Source of the DNA: Rhizobiaceae bacterium
Lineage (GTDB): Bacteria; Pseudomonadota; Alphaproteobacteria; Rhizobiales; Rhizobiaceae
NCBI GenBank assembly: GCA_028865845.1
Contig: JAGWJK010000128.1
Location: 1-8,864, forward strand
Reading direction: 5' to 3'
DNA length: 8,864 bases
The position numbers were made by a program, and so were the translations under genes. Shown piece after piece: positions 1 to 6,097 of the stretch. The notes under the pieces are model-generated. The model had not been told where the DNA came from and ran no database searches. It worked only from the letters and a program-made list of their open reading frames with translations. Within the stretch, counting starts at the first letter, position 1. Every line of letters starts with the position of its first letter.

Positions 1-1
1 C

Positions 2-112
2 GCCGCGCGTCTGGAGCCTGATATCATCGACGATATCAGGACGAAATCGCGGCAGCAGCAGGACAGGATCGTCTCCGTCGCGGCAGACCATTTCGTGCGG
101 GCGATCGCCTAG
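2..112 (+). CDS. C-terminal end of an unidentified protein (5' end outside window)
   Basis: An open frame enters from the left edge and stops at TAG 110-112, giving 36 residues that begin AARLEPDIIDD and end VAADHFVRAIA. The tail is hydrophilic and probably helical, with a QQQ run. Third positions are mostly G or C, as in the neighbouring genes. It converges on the minus-strand reductase, and a strong hairpin at 140-174 separates the two stops, which fits this being a real gene end. The visible part has no motif that identifies a family. It could be the tail of a regulator or an enzyme, and I cannot choose. A near-perfect 24-base palindrome (17-40) lies inside it. Confidence 0.5.
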   Translation, partial: AARLEPDIIDDIRTKSRQQQDRIVSVAADHFVRAIA

Positions 113-139
113 CAGCGATATCGGATTTGCGACATGAGC

Positions 140-174
140 AGGCTATCCGCCATCAACAAAATGGCGGATGGCCT
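140..174. terminator. Strong hairpin between convergent genes, probable bidirectional terminator
   Basis: Bases 140-153 (AGGCTATCCGCCAT) pair with 161-174 (ATGGCGGATGGCCT) in a 14-bp stem with one T-G wobble and a 7-base loop (CAACAAA). It sits between the stop of the left plus-strand gene (112) and the stop of the minus-strand reductase (201). There is only a short T-containing tail on the plus side (TTGATCT) and no clean T-run on either side. The position argues for termination or 3'-end protection more than the tail does. Confidence 0.6.
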
Positions 175-200
175 TGATCTCTGGGAATGCGATATTCGCG

Positions 201-956
201 TCAGATCACCTGACCGCCGGAAACCTCGATGCGCTGTGCCGTGATCCAACGGTTGTCCGGGCCGAGCAGGCTGGCGACCATCGGGCCGATATCATCGGGG
301 ACGCCGACGCGTCCAAGTGCGATCATGCCGGCGAATTGCTTGTTGAGATCGGGCATGTCGCGTACGGCGCCGCCGAGGAAGTCGGTTTCGATCGCGCCCG
401 GAGCGACCGTGTTGACGGCGATGCTGCGGCCTCCGAGTTCCTTTGCCATGTAAAGTGTCAGGATTTCGACGGCGCCTTTGGCCGCCGAATAAGCCGAAAA
501 GCCCGGATAGGAGACACGGGTCAGGCCGGAAGAGAAATTGACGATGCGGCCGCCATCGGCGATCAGCGGCAGCAATGCCTGGGTCAGGAAGAAAACGCCT
601 TTGACATGGGTGTCGAACAGCGCATCGAACTGGGCCTCTGTCGTGTCGGCGAAAGCTGCCATCTCGCCCTGGCCGGCGTTGTTGACGAGGTGATCGAAGG
701 TCTCGCGGCCCCAAGTGCTGGAGAGCGTCGATTTGATGTCGGCGGCGAAGGCTTTGAACGAGGAGACGCTCGTGACGTCGAGCTGGAATGCGACCGCCTT
801 GCGGCCAAGCGCCTCGATTTCGGCAATGACGGACTTCGCCTGTTCAGCGCCGCTGCGATAGGTGAAGATGACGTCGCCGCCGTGCCGGGCAATGCTGATT
901 GCGGTGTTGCGCCCGAGGCCGCGGCTGCCGCCGGTGACGATGGATATGGTGGTCAT
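201..956 (-). CDS. Short-chain dehydrogenase/reductase (SDR family oxidoreductase)
   Basis: The 251-residue product has the length of a classical SDR, a cytosolic NAD(P)-dependent oxidoreductase with a Rossmann fold. The glycine-rich cofactor motif is TGGSRGLG (residues 8-15). Arg34, just after the second strand (TYRSG), suggests NADPH preference. Asp60-Val61 contacts adenine and NNAG is at 92-95. The catalytic set is Ser143 with Tyr156-x3-Lys160, followed by the PGAIETD segment (187-192). I start at ATG 954-956 because AGGAG lies 7-8 bases upstream and the Rossmann motif follows at once; an in-frame extension to 1157 lacks SDR features. It is divergent from the AraC-type regulator, which suggests control by that protein. 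The substrate cannot be deduced, and 3-oxoacyl-ACP reductase-like annotations would be over-precise. Confidence 0.93.
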   Translation of the reverse strand: MTTISIVTGGSRGLGRNTAISIARHGGDVIFTYRSGAEQAKSVIAEIEALGRKAVAFQLDVTSVSSFKAFAADIKSTLSSTWGRETFDHLVNNAGQGEMAAFADTTEAQFDALFDTHVKGVFFLTQALLPLIADGGRIVNFSSGLTRVSYPGFSAYSAAKGAVEILTLYMAKELGGRSIAVNTVAPGAIETDFLGGAVRDMPDLNKQFAGMIALGRVGVPDDIGPMVASLLGPDNRWITAQRIEVSGGQVI

Positions 957-1333
957 TTGTAGCTCCTGTGAACGATCTGTTTGTCTCGCTGACGGGATGT
1001 TTATCGTCCACAAATGCTGGCCGCGGTTGCCGGATTCTCGCCGATCCTTGCCTATTTCTCCGAAGCGGTGGCTTTTGTTGTCGCCATCAGAGGGGCGCCG
1101 CCCTCGTTCAGGTTCAACACGGTGTTTCAAGAGATGGCTCGATAAGATTGAAATCACTGAATGTTATGGGAAAACGACTTCCTATTCAGCAAGTGGGCCT
1201 GACTGCCAAAGCCTGCTTTTGTTTCTTGCCAAAGACTCTCGTATGTTTGCCTAATCCGCCGAACCGGCTTGCGTCGGGTTGCCGATGGTGCTTCATTGTT
1301 TCAATCGATCCATCATCTTCGGATTCCAACGAC
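957..1333. other. Divergent intergenic region between the SDR and AraC-type genes
   Basis: This 377-base gap separates the two divergent starts. It carries the SDR ribosome binding site (AGGAG on the minus strand, just right of 956), an 11-base palindrome AACAC-G-GTGTT (1116-1126), and a dyad with CTGAAT (1157-1162) and ATTCAG (1184-1189) arms. The plus-strand frame of the regulator stays open back to 968, but residues encoded upstream of 1334 are Cys-rich, low in family features and lack a ribosome binding site. I therefore treat that part as leader or promoter DNA. Confidence 0.6.
1163..1192 (-). promoter_or_regulatory. Candidate SDR promoter overlapped by an inverted repeat
   Basis: Read on the minus strand, TTGCTG (1187-1192) and CATAAC (1163-1168) are spaced 18 bases apart, a modest match to a sigma-70-type promoter firing toward the SDR, whose start is about 207 bases away. 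The arms CTGAAT (1157-1162) and ATTCAG (1184-1189), plus inner GGAA (1169-1172) and TTCC (1179-1182), form an imperfect dyad directly on it. That is where an operator would be expected. Both assignments are inferred by eye. Confidence 0.3.
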
Positions 1334-2224
1334 GTGACCACCGCTCTGCTCGAATGCGTTCGCCGTTTCGCTGACGCCAATGCCGATCAATCGGGTGTCG
1401 CGCGCACACCGATACCGGGGCTCTTCGCGATGCGCGGAACGTCGCCCAGCGAGATCCAATACGCGATCTCAAAGCCTCTGGTGGCGCTTGTCCTGCAGGG
1501 GAGCAAACGCGTGACGATGGGCAACACCACTTTTGACTTTGGAGCGGGCGATTCGCTTCTGATCGCTGCCGACGTGCCCAATGTCAGCCAGATTACGCGT
1601 GCCAGCCCCGGTACTCCCTATTATTCGCTGGTGCTCGATATCGATCCGGCAGTAACCGAGTCGCTGGTTCTGGAAATGGGCATCGCTACCGCGGAGGCCG
1701 CAGCTCCCATCCGGGTCGATCCGACGGAATCCGAGGTTGCGGATGCAGCGCTTCGTCTGATGCGACTAATGGATCGGCCGAGCTCGATACCGGTTCTGCG
1801 CAGCCAATTGATCCGCGAGATGCACCATTGGCTGCTCGCCGGTCGTCACGGTGCCGGCATTCGCGCGCTTGGCTTTGCCGAAAGCCACGCCAATCGAATT
1901 GGCCGGGCCGTCGCGATCATTCGCAACGAATACACGCAGACTTTGCCGATCGAGCGGTTGGCCGAGGCTGCGGGCATGAGCAGTTCTTCCTTTCACCAGC
2001 ACTTCCGCGCCGTGACGTCGCTGTCGCCGCTGCAGTTTCAAAAGCAGCTTCGGCTGATCGAGGCGCGTCGGTTGATGATCTCGGAAGGCGCTGCACCCAG
2101 CAACGCCGCCTATTCGGTCGGCTACGAAAGCGTGCCCCAATTTACGCGGGAATATGGCCGCATGTTCGGCGCGTCACCGGCAAAGGATGTTCGGGAAAGT
2201 AAAGAACGACTGCTCGCCGCCTAG
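1334..2224 (+). CDS. AraC-family transcriptional regulator (YqhC-like, AraC_N plus HTH)
   Basis: From GTG 1334 this gives 296 residues, the usual size for the group. Residues about 10-160 match the AraC_N-type N-terminal domain (PF06719-like). Features include an RFADANADQSG start, TPIPGL at 25-30, the IQYAISKPLVALVLQGSKRV strand run (41-60) and a cupin-like GAGDSLLIAADVP segment. Residues about 185-290 form the paired helix-turn-helix AraC DNA-binding domain. The first recognition region is PIERLAEAAGMSSSSFHQHF (205-224) and the second is SNAAYSVGYESVPQFTREY (256-274), followed by the FGASP end motif. E. coli YqhC, of this type, activates reductase genes under aldehyde stress, so control of the divergent SDR is a reasonable inference. 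The start is uncertain: GTG 1334 has no good ribosome binding site and ATG 1166 is an alternative. Confidence 0.88.
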   Translation: MTTALLECVRRFADANADQSGVARTPIPGLFAMRGTSPSEIQYAISKPLVALVLQGSKRVTMGNTTFDFGAGDSLLIAADVPNVSQITRASPGTPYYSLVLDIDPAVTESLVLEMGIATAEAAAPIRVDPTESEVADAALRLMRLMDRPSSIPVLRSQLIREMHHWLLAGRHGAGIRALGFAESHANRIGRAVAIIRNEYTQTLPIERLAEAAGMSSSSFHQHFRAVTSLSPLQFQKQLRLIEARRLMISEGAAPSNAAYSVGYESVPQFTREYGRMFGASPAKDVRESKERLLAA

Positions 2225-2431
2225 CGGATGCAATCCAACACTTGGTGCCTGCGCCTGACGCTGGTAGCACAGGTTGGAAGCTACCGCAGACTTGAGTGGG
2301 CACCGGACGATAGGAGACACACGCTCGGGCGCGCCTCGGCCTTACTGGTCAAAGCGGAGTTCGCGGTTTTTGAGTGGCCGCGATGTTAGGCCAGATCGGC
2401 CGCGAACGAACAATTTTTGCCACCGGGCACG
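2225..2431. other. Convergent intergenic gap, weak hairpin only
   Basis: This lies between the stops of the AraC-type gene and the DUF1801-like gene. It holds a 6-bp hairpin, GGTAGC (2263-2268) with GCTACC (2280-2285), without a T-run, and an 8-base direct repeat GGCCGCGA (2376-2383 and 2398-2405). Neither is convincing as a terminator, and no gene is visible. Confidence 0.3.
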
Positions 2432-2872
2432 TTAGGACGATGCGCCCGTTGACCCGGGCGCCATGGCGTCCGTGACGACCTCCTCGAGCACGCCGAGATC
2501 AATGTCCTTGACGGATTTGAACCTGATGCAATATCCGGTGATCTTCGCCTTCCCGAGCCGCGATCCGTAGGTTTCGGACAGGTAGTGTTTGTCGTCGAGA
2601 CCCATGACGTAGACCGATATTCCGGAGGTATTGGCGCTGAGGCCGATCTTGTAGAACGGTCTCGTATCCCCGGAGGCATAGCGGAGCGTTTCCGATCCAT
2701 AGCCGATATTCGGATTTGAAACGACCTTGCCGTCGTCGTTCCTGCCATCCAGGAACCATAGCTTGGCGTCGGGCGAAATCTCCAGGATGCGCCGATGCAG
2801 ATCCCTCAACTCCTCGCTCTTCGCCGGAGACTGATTGCCGATGTATTCGTCGATCTGCGCGTGCACGCTCAT
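2432..2872 (-). CDS. DUF1801 domain-containing protein
   Basis: The product is a 146-residue soluble protein with no signal peptide or membrane segment. The helical start (AQIDEYIGNQSPAKSEELRDL), ILEISPDAKLWFLDG (29-43), an aromatic-containing middle with SETLRYASGDTRPFYKIGLS (60-79), and the ending YCIRFKSVKDIDLGVLEEVV (114-133) fit the DUF1801/YdhG-like fold, whose biochemical role is not established. I choose ATG 2870-2872 because an AAGGA-type ribosome binding site lies about 9 bases upstream. The upstream ATG at 2893 would add MEKGNLF but has a poor site. It is a lone gene on its strand, with the AraC-type gene converging on it. The family call is from sequence pattern and could shift to a related DUF. 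Confidence 0.75.
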   Translation of the reverse strand: MSVHAQIDEYIGNQSPAKSEELRDLHRRILEISPDAKLWFLDGRNDDGKVVSNPNIGYGSETLRYASGDTRPFYKIGLSANTSGISVYVMGLDDKHYLSETYGSRLGKAKITGYCIRFKSVKDIDLGVLEEVVTDAMAPGSTGASS

Positions 2873-2950
2873 GAAAAGGTTTCCTTTTTCCATTTCGTCA
2901 GGTGCACTCGGACCGCGAGCGCCAGCCTCTCGTCAAGAAGACGATCGGAT

Positions 2951-2973
2951 CTGTCGGGAACCGACACCGACAG
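2951..2973. other. Inverted repeat with two alternative pairings, upstream of the DUF1801-like gene
   Basis: CTGTCGG (2951-2957) can pair with CCGACAG (2967-2973), giving 7 bp and a 9-base loop. Alternatively its TGTCGG (2952-2957) can pair with the adjacent CCGACA (2961-2966), giving 6 bp and a GAA loop. It is 79-101 bases upstream of the chosen start of the DUF1801-like gene and downstream of the 31-residue minus-strand ORF. It may be an operator dyad, or the end of that tiny transcript; no T-run follows on the minus strand. Confidence 0.4.
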
Positions 2974-3010
2974 CTGATTTTCTTCCACGTTTTTTCATCA
3001 AAGCAGAGAA

Positions 3011-3106
3011 TCACCGCATGGGCTGGCGGGTCGACATAGAGACCGCGGCGACATCACGCAACTTCTCGGCAAACTGCTCGTAGTCCTCCCGCTTTCCCGT
3101 TGCCAT
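3011..3106 (-). CDS. Possible small protein, 31 residues, unrecognised
   Basis: ATG 3104-3106 opens a 31-residue frame, MATGKREDYEQFAEKLRDVA then AVSMSTRQPMR, ending at TGA 3011-3013. An AGAAGG lies immediately upstream but only about 2 bases from the ATG, which is too close to be ideal. Codon third positions favour G/C like the neighbouring genes, and the first 20 residues could form an amphipathic helix. It is divergent from the EamA transporter with 59 bases between starts. The frame is open further upstream to 3223, but that part overlaps the transporter antisense. I do not recognise the protein, and it may be an accidental frame. Confidence 0.3.
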   Translation of the reverse strand: MATGKREDYEQFAEKLRDVAAVSMSTRQPMR

Positions 3107-3165
3107 CGCATCGCCTTCTTGATATTTCAGGTCATTCGTAAGATCATTCCCCCAGCAGGCTTTCC

Positions 3166-4077
3166 ATGTTTTCGCGATCGACCGATCAGGCTCCGGGCCC
3201 GCTTGCGGGCATAGCCTTGGCATGTCTTGGTTATTCCCTCTTTGCGATGCAGGACGCCGTGGTGAAGTGGCTGGTTGCGGATTACGCGGTGCCGCAGATC
3301 CTGTTCATGCGCAGTATCGTCATCACCTTTTTCGCTGGTTTCCTCGTCTGGAAGCAGCGTCATCCGTCAATCCTGCGCAGCCCATATCGTAACTCGCTCG
3401 TCGTGCGGGCGCTGTTGATGTTCCTGGCGTGGCTCGCCTTTTATTCCTCGGCGCGGCATCTCGGGCTCGCCGAAATCACCACCATGTATTTCTGCGCGCC
3501 GGTCATGGTCGTCGTTCTGTCGATCTTCGTCCTGAAGGAGCAGGTCGGCGCCGTGCGCTGGCTTGCCTGCATCGTCGGATTTGCAGGCGTCGTTCTCGCC
3601 GCCAATCCGACGCACGCGCCGAGCCTCTTGCCGGCAGGCATGGTACTCTTTGCCGGTTTCTGCTGGGCCTGGAGCACCATCCTGGTGCGCATGGTCAGCC
3701 GAACGGAAAGCACGATCAACCAGATGATGGCGACCAGCTTCTTCTTTGCCATCGCATGCGGCATCATGCTGCCCTGGGTATGGAAGACGCCTGACCTCTT
3801 CGGCTGGTGCCTGATGATCGGCCTCGGCTTCATCAGCGCCGCCGGCCAGTATTTTCTCTACGAAGGGTTCCGCTATGCGCCGGCGTCGACGCTGGCGCCG
3901 ATCGAATATAGCGGTCTTTGCTGGGCATTTTTATACGGCTATCTCATCTGGGCGGAAATCCCGCCAGTGAACGTCTTTGCCGGCGCGTTGCTGATCGTCG
4001 GCTCGAGCCTCAGCCTCATTCTGTGGGAGCGCCGGCTTGCGAATGCCTCGCGCAGGATGGCGGGATTGCAGACCTGA
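3166..4077 (+). CDS. EamA/DMT-superfamily transporter (ten-helix inner-membrane permease)
   Basis: The product is 303 residues, the standard size for EamA (formerly DUF6) permeases of the drug/metabolite transporter superfamily, which export amino acids, nucleobases or similar metabolites. About ten hydrophobic segments are visible, near residues 13-30, 45-62, 78-95, 105-123, 131-146, 154-175, 187-206, 212-231, 242-261 and 268-287. They form two five-helix repeats, with the second repeat starting near LLPAGMVLFAGFCWAW. The conserved loop after helix 4, with a basic-acidic pair (VLKEQVG, 122-128), and the closing GALLIVGSSLSLILWERR are typical of the family. The start ATG 3166 has AGCAGG 6 bases upstream. 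The substrate is unknown; S-adenosylmethionine-, riboflavin- and amino acid-type members cannot be told apart here. Confidence 0.93.
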   Translation: MFSRSTDQAPGPLAGIALACLGYSLFAMQDAVVKWLVADYAVPQILFMRSIVITFFAGFLVWKQRHPSILRSPYRNSLVVRALLMFLAWLAFYSSARHLGLAEITTMYFCAPVMVVVLSIFVLKEQVGAVRWLACIVGFAGVVLAANPTHAPSLLPAGMVLFAGFCWAWSTILVRMVSRTESTINQMMATSFFFAIACGIMLPWVWKTPDLFGWCLMIGLGFISAAGQYFLYEGFRYAPASTLAPIEYSGLCWAFLYGYLIWAEIPPVNVFAGALLIVGSSLSLILWERRLANASRRMAGLQT

Positions 4078-4100
4078 GTGGTGCCGGATGCCGGCGCCAT
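4078..4100. terminator. GC-rich hairpin just after the transporter stop
   Basis: GGTGCCGG (4080-4087) pairs with CCGGCGCC (4091-4098) around an ATG loop: 8 bp with one wobble, plus weak closing pairs outside. It begins immediately after the TGA at 4075-4077, between convergent genes. No T-run follows, so it may be a pause or RNA-protecting hairpin and not a classical intrinsic terminator. Confidence 0.4.
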
Positions 4101-4183
4101 GCTCTGCGCAGGATAGCCGGCAGAAACTGGGTCGCGCTGCGCCCGGCATTTCCTATTTCTCGTTGGCTGATACCTATTCGCGA

Positions 4184-4333
4184 CTAGTGATGCTTGAAGT
4201 ATTGCACTTCGCGTTCGTGCTTTTCAGCCTCTTCCCGAGTTTTGAACGTGCCGAGGTTCTTGCGCTTGTGCGTCCTCGGATCGAGCTTGCGCGAGTAGAG
4301 ACGGTATTCGCCGGATTTGAGCTTGCGGATCAT
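4184..4333 (-). CDS. Small basic protein, 49 residues, resembling an integrase arm-type DNA-binding fold
   Basis: ATG 4331-4333 is preceded by a consensus AGGAGG five bases upstream, so translation is likely. The product starts MIRKLKSGEYRLYSRKLDPR and ends EVQYFKHH. It is strongly basic, and the pattern GEYRLYS - DPRTHKRKNLG - TFKTREEAEKHEREVQYF suggests two or three short strands followed by one helix. That arrangement resembles the AP2/arm-type domain at the N-terminus of tyrosine recombinases, but no catalytic domain follows. From memory, short proteins of this look are common and unnamed in Rhizobiales; function is unknown and nucleic-acid binding is my inference. It lies 160 bases downstream of the transglycosylase on the same strand and ends 106 bases from the convergent transporter. 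Confidence 0.8.
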   Translation of the reverse strand: MIRKLKSGEYRLYSRKLDPRTHKRKNLGTFKTREEAEKHEREVQYFKHH

Positions 4334-4447
4334 GGCGGCCTCCTGTGAGAGGGTAAATCCCTGTCGGCGGCTTGGGTTCCCGCAAGTCGGCGCCAAGGGG
4401 ACCATTGATGACCAGCGGCGGCTCGACGGGGCCTGGCCGCGAACCTA

Positions 4448-4484
4448 GCCGGGAAAAGGTATTTATCGGCCCGTCTCCCGGCCG
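4448..4484 (-). other. Overlapping hairpins after the transglycosylase gene, weak terminator candidate
   Basis: CGGCC (4467-4471) pairs with GGCCG (4480-4484). On the minus strand this is followed by ATAAATACCTTTT, a poor T-run. A competing 7-bp pairing exists between GCCGGGA (4448-4454) and TCCCGGC (4476-4482). It sits 10-46 bases past the stop of the transglycosylase and about 115 bases before the 49-residue gene, so it could limit read-through between them. Confidence 0.3.
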
Positions 4485-4493
4485 CGATGGATG

Positions 4494-5948
4494 TCATTGC
4501 TGCTGCGGTTGTTCCGCGAGCCCCGCTTTCTTTCGCTCGTCCATCCGCGCCACCAGCAGCGAATAGGCGACGTAGTATTTGTAGATGTTACTGACATATT
4601 GGACCGTCTCCCGCCCGACGATCGCGGCTGCACCGTTCTCGACATTTCCGAACCAGACGTTTGGATCGAGGCCCATGGACTTGGCCTTTTCGCGGAAGCG
4701 ATGGAGATTGCCGGGGCCGGCATTATAGGCGGCGAAGGCGAAGAGCTGACGGTCCTTCGGCGTCAGGCCCTGATCGTCGATGTAAGTGTCGATCAGATGC
4801 CGCAGATATTTCGCTCCGGCTTCCACATTCCTGTCTGGATCCTTGTCGATGCCGGTGATGCCGATGACCTTGTCCTTGGCGGTCGTCGGCAACATCTGCA
4901 TGATGCCGACCGCCCCGCGCGGCGAGCGTTTTGCCTGATCGAGCTGCGATTCCTGATAGCCCTGGGCCATCAGCATCAGATAATCGAAGGAATAGCTGCC
5001 GCCATATTTGCGGAAGATCTCGACGAGGCGCTGGAAACGATCGACGTCATCGGGCGAATAGGCACGCTTTACGATCTTGTCCTGCCGATAATAGCTGTTC
5101 CTCAACATGTTTCCGAAGGTGGTGCCGATCTTGTGGGTCGCAACGAAGCTATTGAGCGCGGCTTTCAGTTCCGGACTGTTCTTGCGGATGGCCCAGGCGA
5201 TCTTGCCGCCGGAGGAAAGCACGACGTCATGATGGACATTGATACCGGTGAAGACGTGTTGCCAGATATCCGCCTTGTAGCCGTCGACGATGGTATAGGG
5301 CAGGAGTTCGGCATTGACCATTTCCATCAGGTCTTCGTCCTCGAGGCTTTCATCCATGAGGTCGATGCCGATTTCCGGCTTTCCTGCGGCAGCGAGCGTC
5401 TTATTCAGCGCCAGCAAATGCTCATAATAGCTGCTGGACGCCCTGACGGCGATGCGTTTTCCGGAAAGGTCCTCGATTTTCGTCACCGGCTCGCTGTTCG
5501 GCGCGGAAACCAGCACCTCTTCCGCGTTGTCATAGAGGGGATCGGTGAAATCCACCTCCTTCAGCCGCTCGTCGGTGATCGTGAGGTTCGCCATGACGAT
5601 ATCGCCGAAACCATCGTTCAGCGCCGTCAGCAGTTTATCGCGCGGTGTCGGGACGAAGACGATGTGAATGTGCTCGATCTGCTTCTTGCGGCCTTCATTG
5701 AGCGATTTCTCAAGCTCCGTCCCGAACATGACGGCAGTGCCGAACTGCCGTCCCTTATCGACGAAATAGATGGTCTTGCTGAAGGGAACGAGGACACGAA
5801 CAATCCGCCGCGCCTTCATCGCTTCGAGATCGATGACATGCTTTTCGATCAACCGTGGCGGCGCATCCTCGGCGACCGCGGGCCGGACCGGCAGGATCGG
5901 TAGAAGAAGAGTTGCAAGCAGGATTAACCACTTCCGGAACAAGCCCAC
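4494..5948 (-). CDS. MltF-like membrane-bound lytic transglycosylase (solute-binding domain plus SLT domain)
   Basis: The product has 484 residues, close to E. coli MltF (518). Residues 1-26 form a signal peptide (Arg/Lys, then a LILLATLLLPILP core) with likely cleavage AVA|ED. Residues about 47-290 are a periplasmic solute-binding domain of the SBP_bac_3 type, with GFGDIVMANLTITDERLKEV (113-132) and VDFTDPLY. Residues about 315-470 are a family 1 SLT domain. Its catalytic Glu333 lies in QES (332-334), followed by GIMQ (348-351), AYNAGPG (407-413) and the aromatic YVSNIYKYY end motif. Such enzymes cleave peptidoglycan to 1,6-anhydromuropeptides in the periplasm, and in MltF the binding domain modulates activity. 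The start is GTG 5946-5948 with GGGAGG five bases upstream. I leave the gene symbol blank because orthology to mltF is not tested. Confidence 0.92.
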   Translation of the reverse strand: MGLFRKWLILLATLLLPILPVRPAVAEDAPPRLIEKHVIDLEAMKARRIVRVLVPFSKTIYFVDKGRQFGTAVMFGTELEKSLNEGRKKQIEHIHIVFVPTPRDKLLTALNDGFGDIVMANLTITDERLKEVDFTDPLYDNAEEVLVSAPNSEPVTKIEDLSGKRIAVRASSSYYEHLLALNKTLAAAGKPEIGIDLMDESLEDEDLMEMVNAELLPYTIVDGYKADIWQHVFTGINVHHDVVLSSGGKIAWAIRKNSPELKAALNSFVATHKIGTTFGNMLRNSYYRQDKIVKRAYSPDDVDRFQRLVEIFRKYGGSYSFDYLMLMAQGYQESQLDQAKRSPRGAVGIMQMLPTTAKDKVIGITGIDKDPDRNVEAGAKYLRHLIDTYIDDQGLTPKDRQLFAFAAYNAGPGNLHRFREKAKSMGLDPNVWFGNVENGAAAIVGRETVQYVSNIYKYYVAYSLLVARMDERKKAGLAEQPQQQ

Positions 5949-6008
5949 GTCAGCCTCCCAGTTCTCGCGATTTTCTGGTGCGAATACGAATCAGAAGGTG
6001 CCATCGAG

Positions 6009-6036
6009 CGTATAAATGGAAGTACGTTACCGTAAA
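6009..6036 (-). promoter_or_regulatory. Candidate promoter of the lytic transglycosylase gene
   Basis: On the minus strand, TTTACG (6031-6036) and TATACG (6009-6014) are separated by 16 bases, each matching four of six consensus positions. Transcription would start near 6002, leaving a leader of about 54 bases before the GTG start. Assigned by eye only. Confidence 0.4.
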
Positions 6037-6097
6037 CGGGCGCGGCAACTTCGCGCATTTCGGCTTGCTAATACCCGGCGTTGTCGCGCAAGGCGGA

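Noticed and set aside
168..962. 264-residue plus-strand open frame across the SDR gene
   Set aside because: It is antisense to a gene with every SDR motif, and its translation (many Asp, Gly and Ala, no domain) is typical of the shadow frame of GC-rich coding DNA.
2376..2405. Direct repeat GGCCGCGA spaced 22 bases, considered as an integration footprint
   Set aside because: Eight GC-rich bases repeat easily by chance here, and no integrase, transposase or tRNA is nearby.
4184..4333. Idea that the 49-residue gene is the remnant of a truncated phage integrase
   Set aside because: It has its own strong ribosome binding site and a clean stop, and no recombinase catalytic sequence lies downstream on that strand, so a stand-alone small gene fits better.
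4491..5903. 470-residue plus-strand open frame opposite the lytic transglycosylase
   Set aside because: Although very long, it mirrors the real gene codon by codon and lacks a ribosome binding site and a recognisable domain. High third-position GC removes stops from that antisense frame.
6040..6056. GCGCG/CGCGC 5-bp hairpin in the gap between the transglycosylase and M20 genes
   Set aside because: The stem is short and simple-sequence, so it is expected by chance in GC-rich DNA, and it does not line up with a promoter box or gene end.
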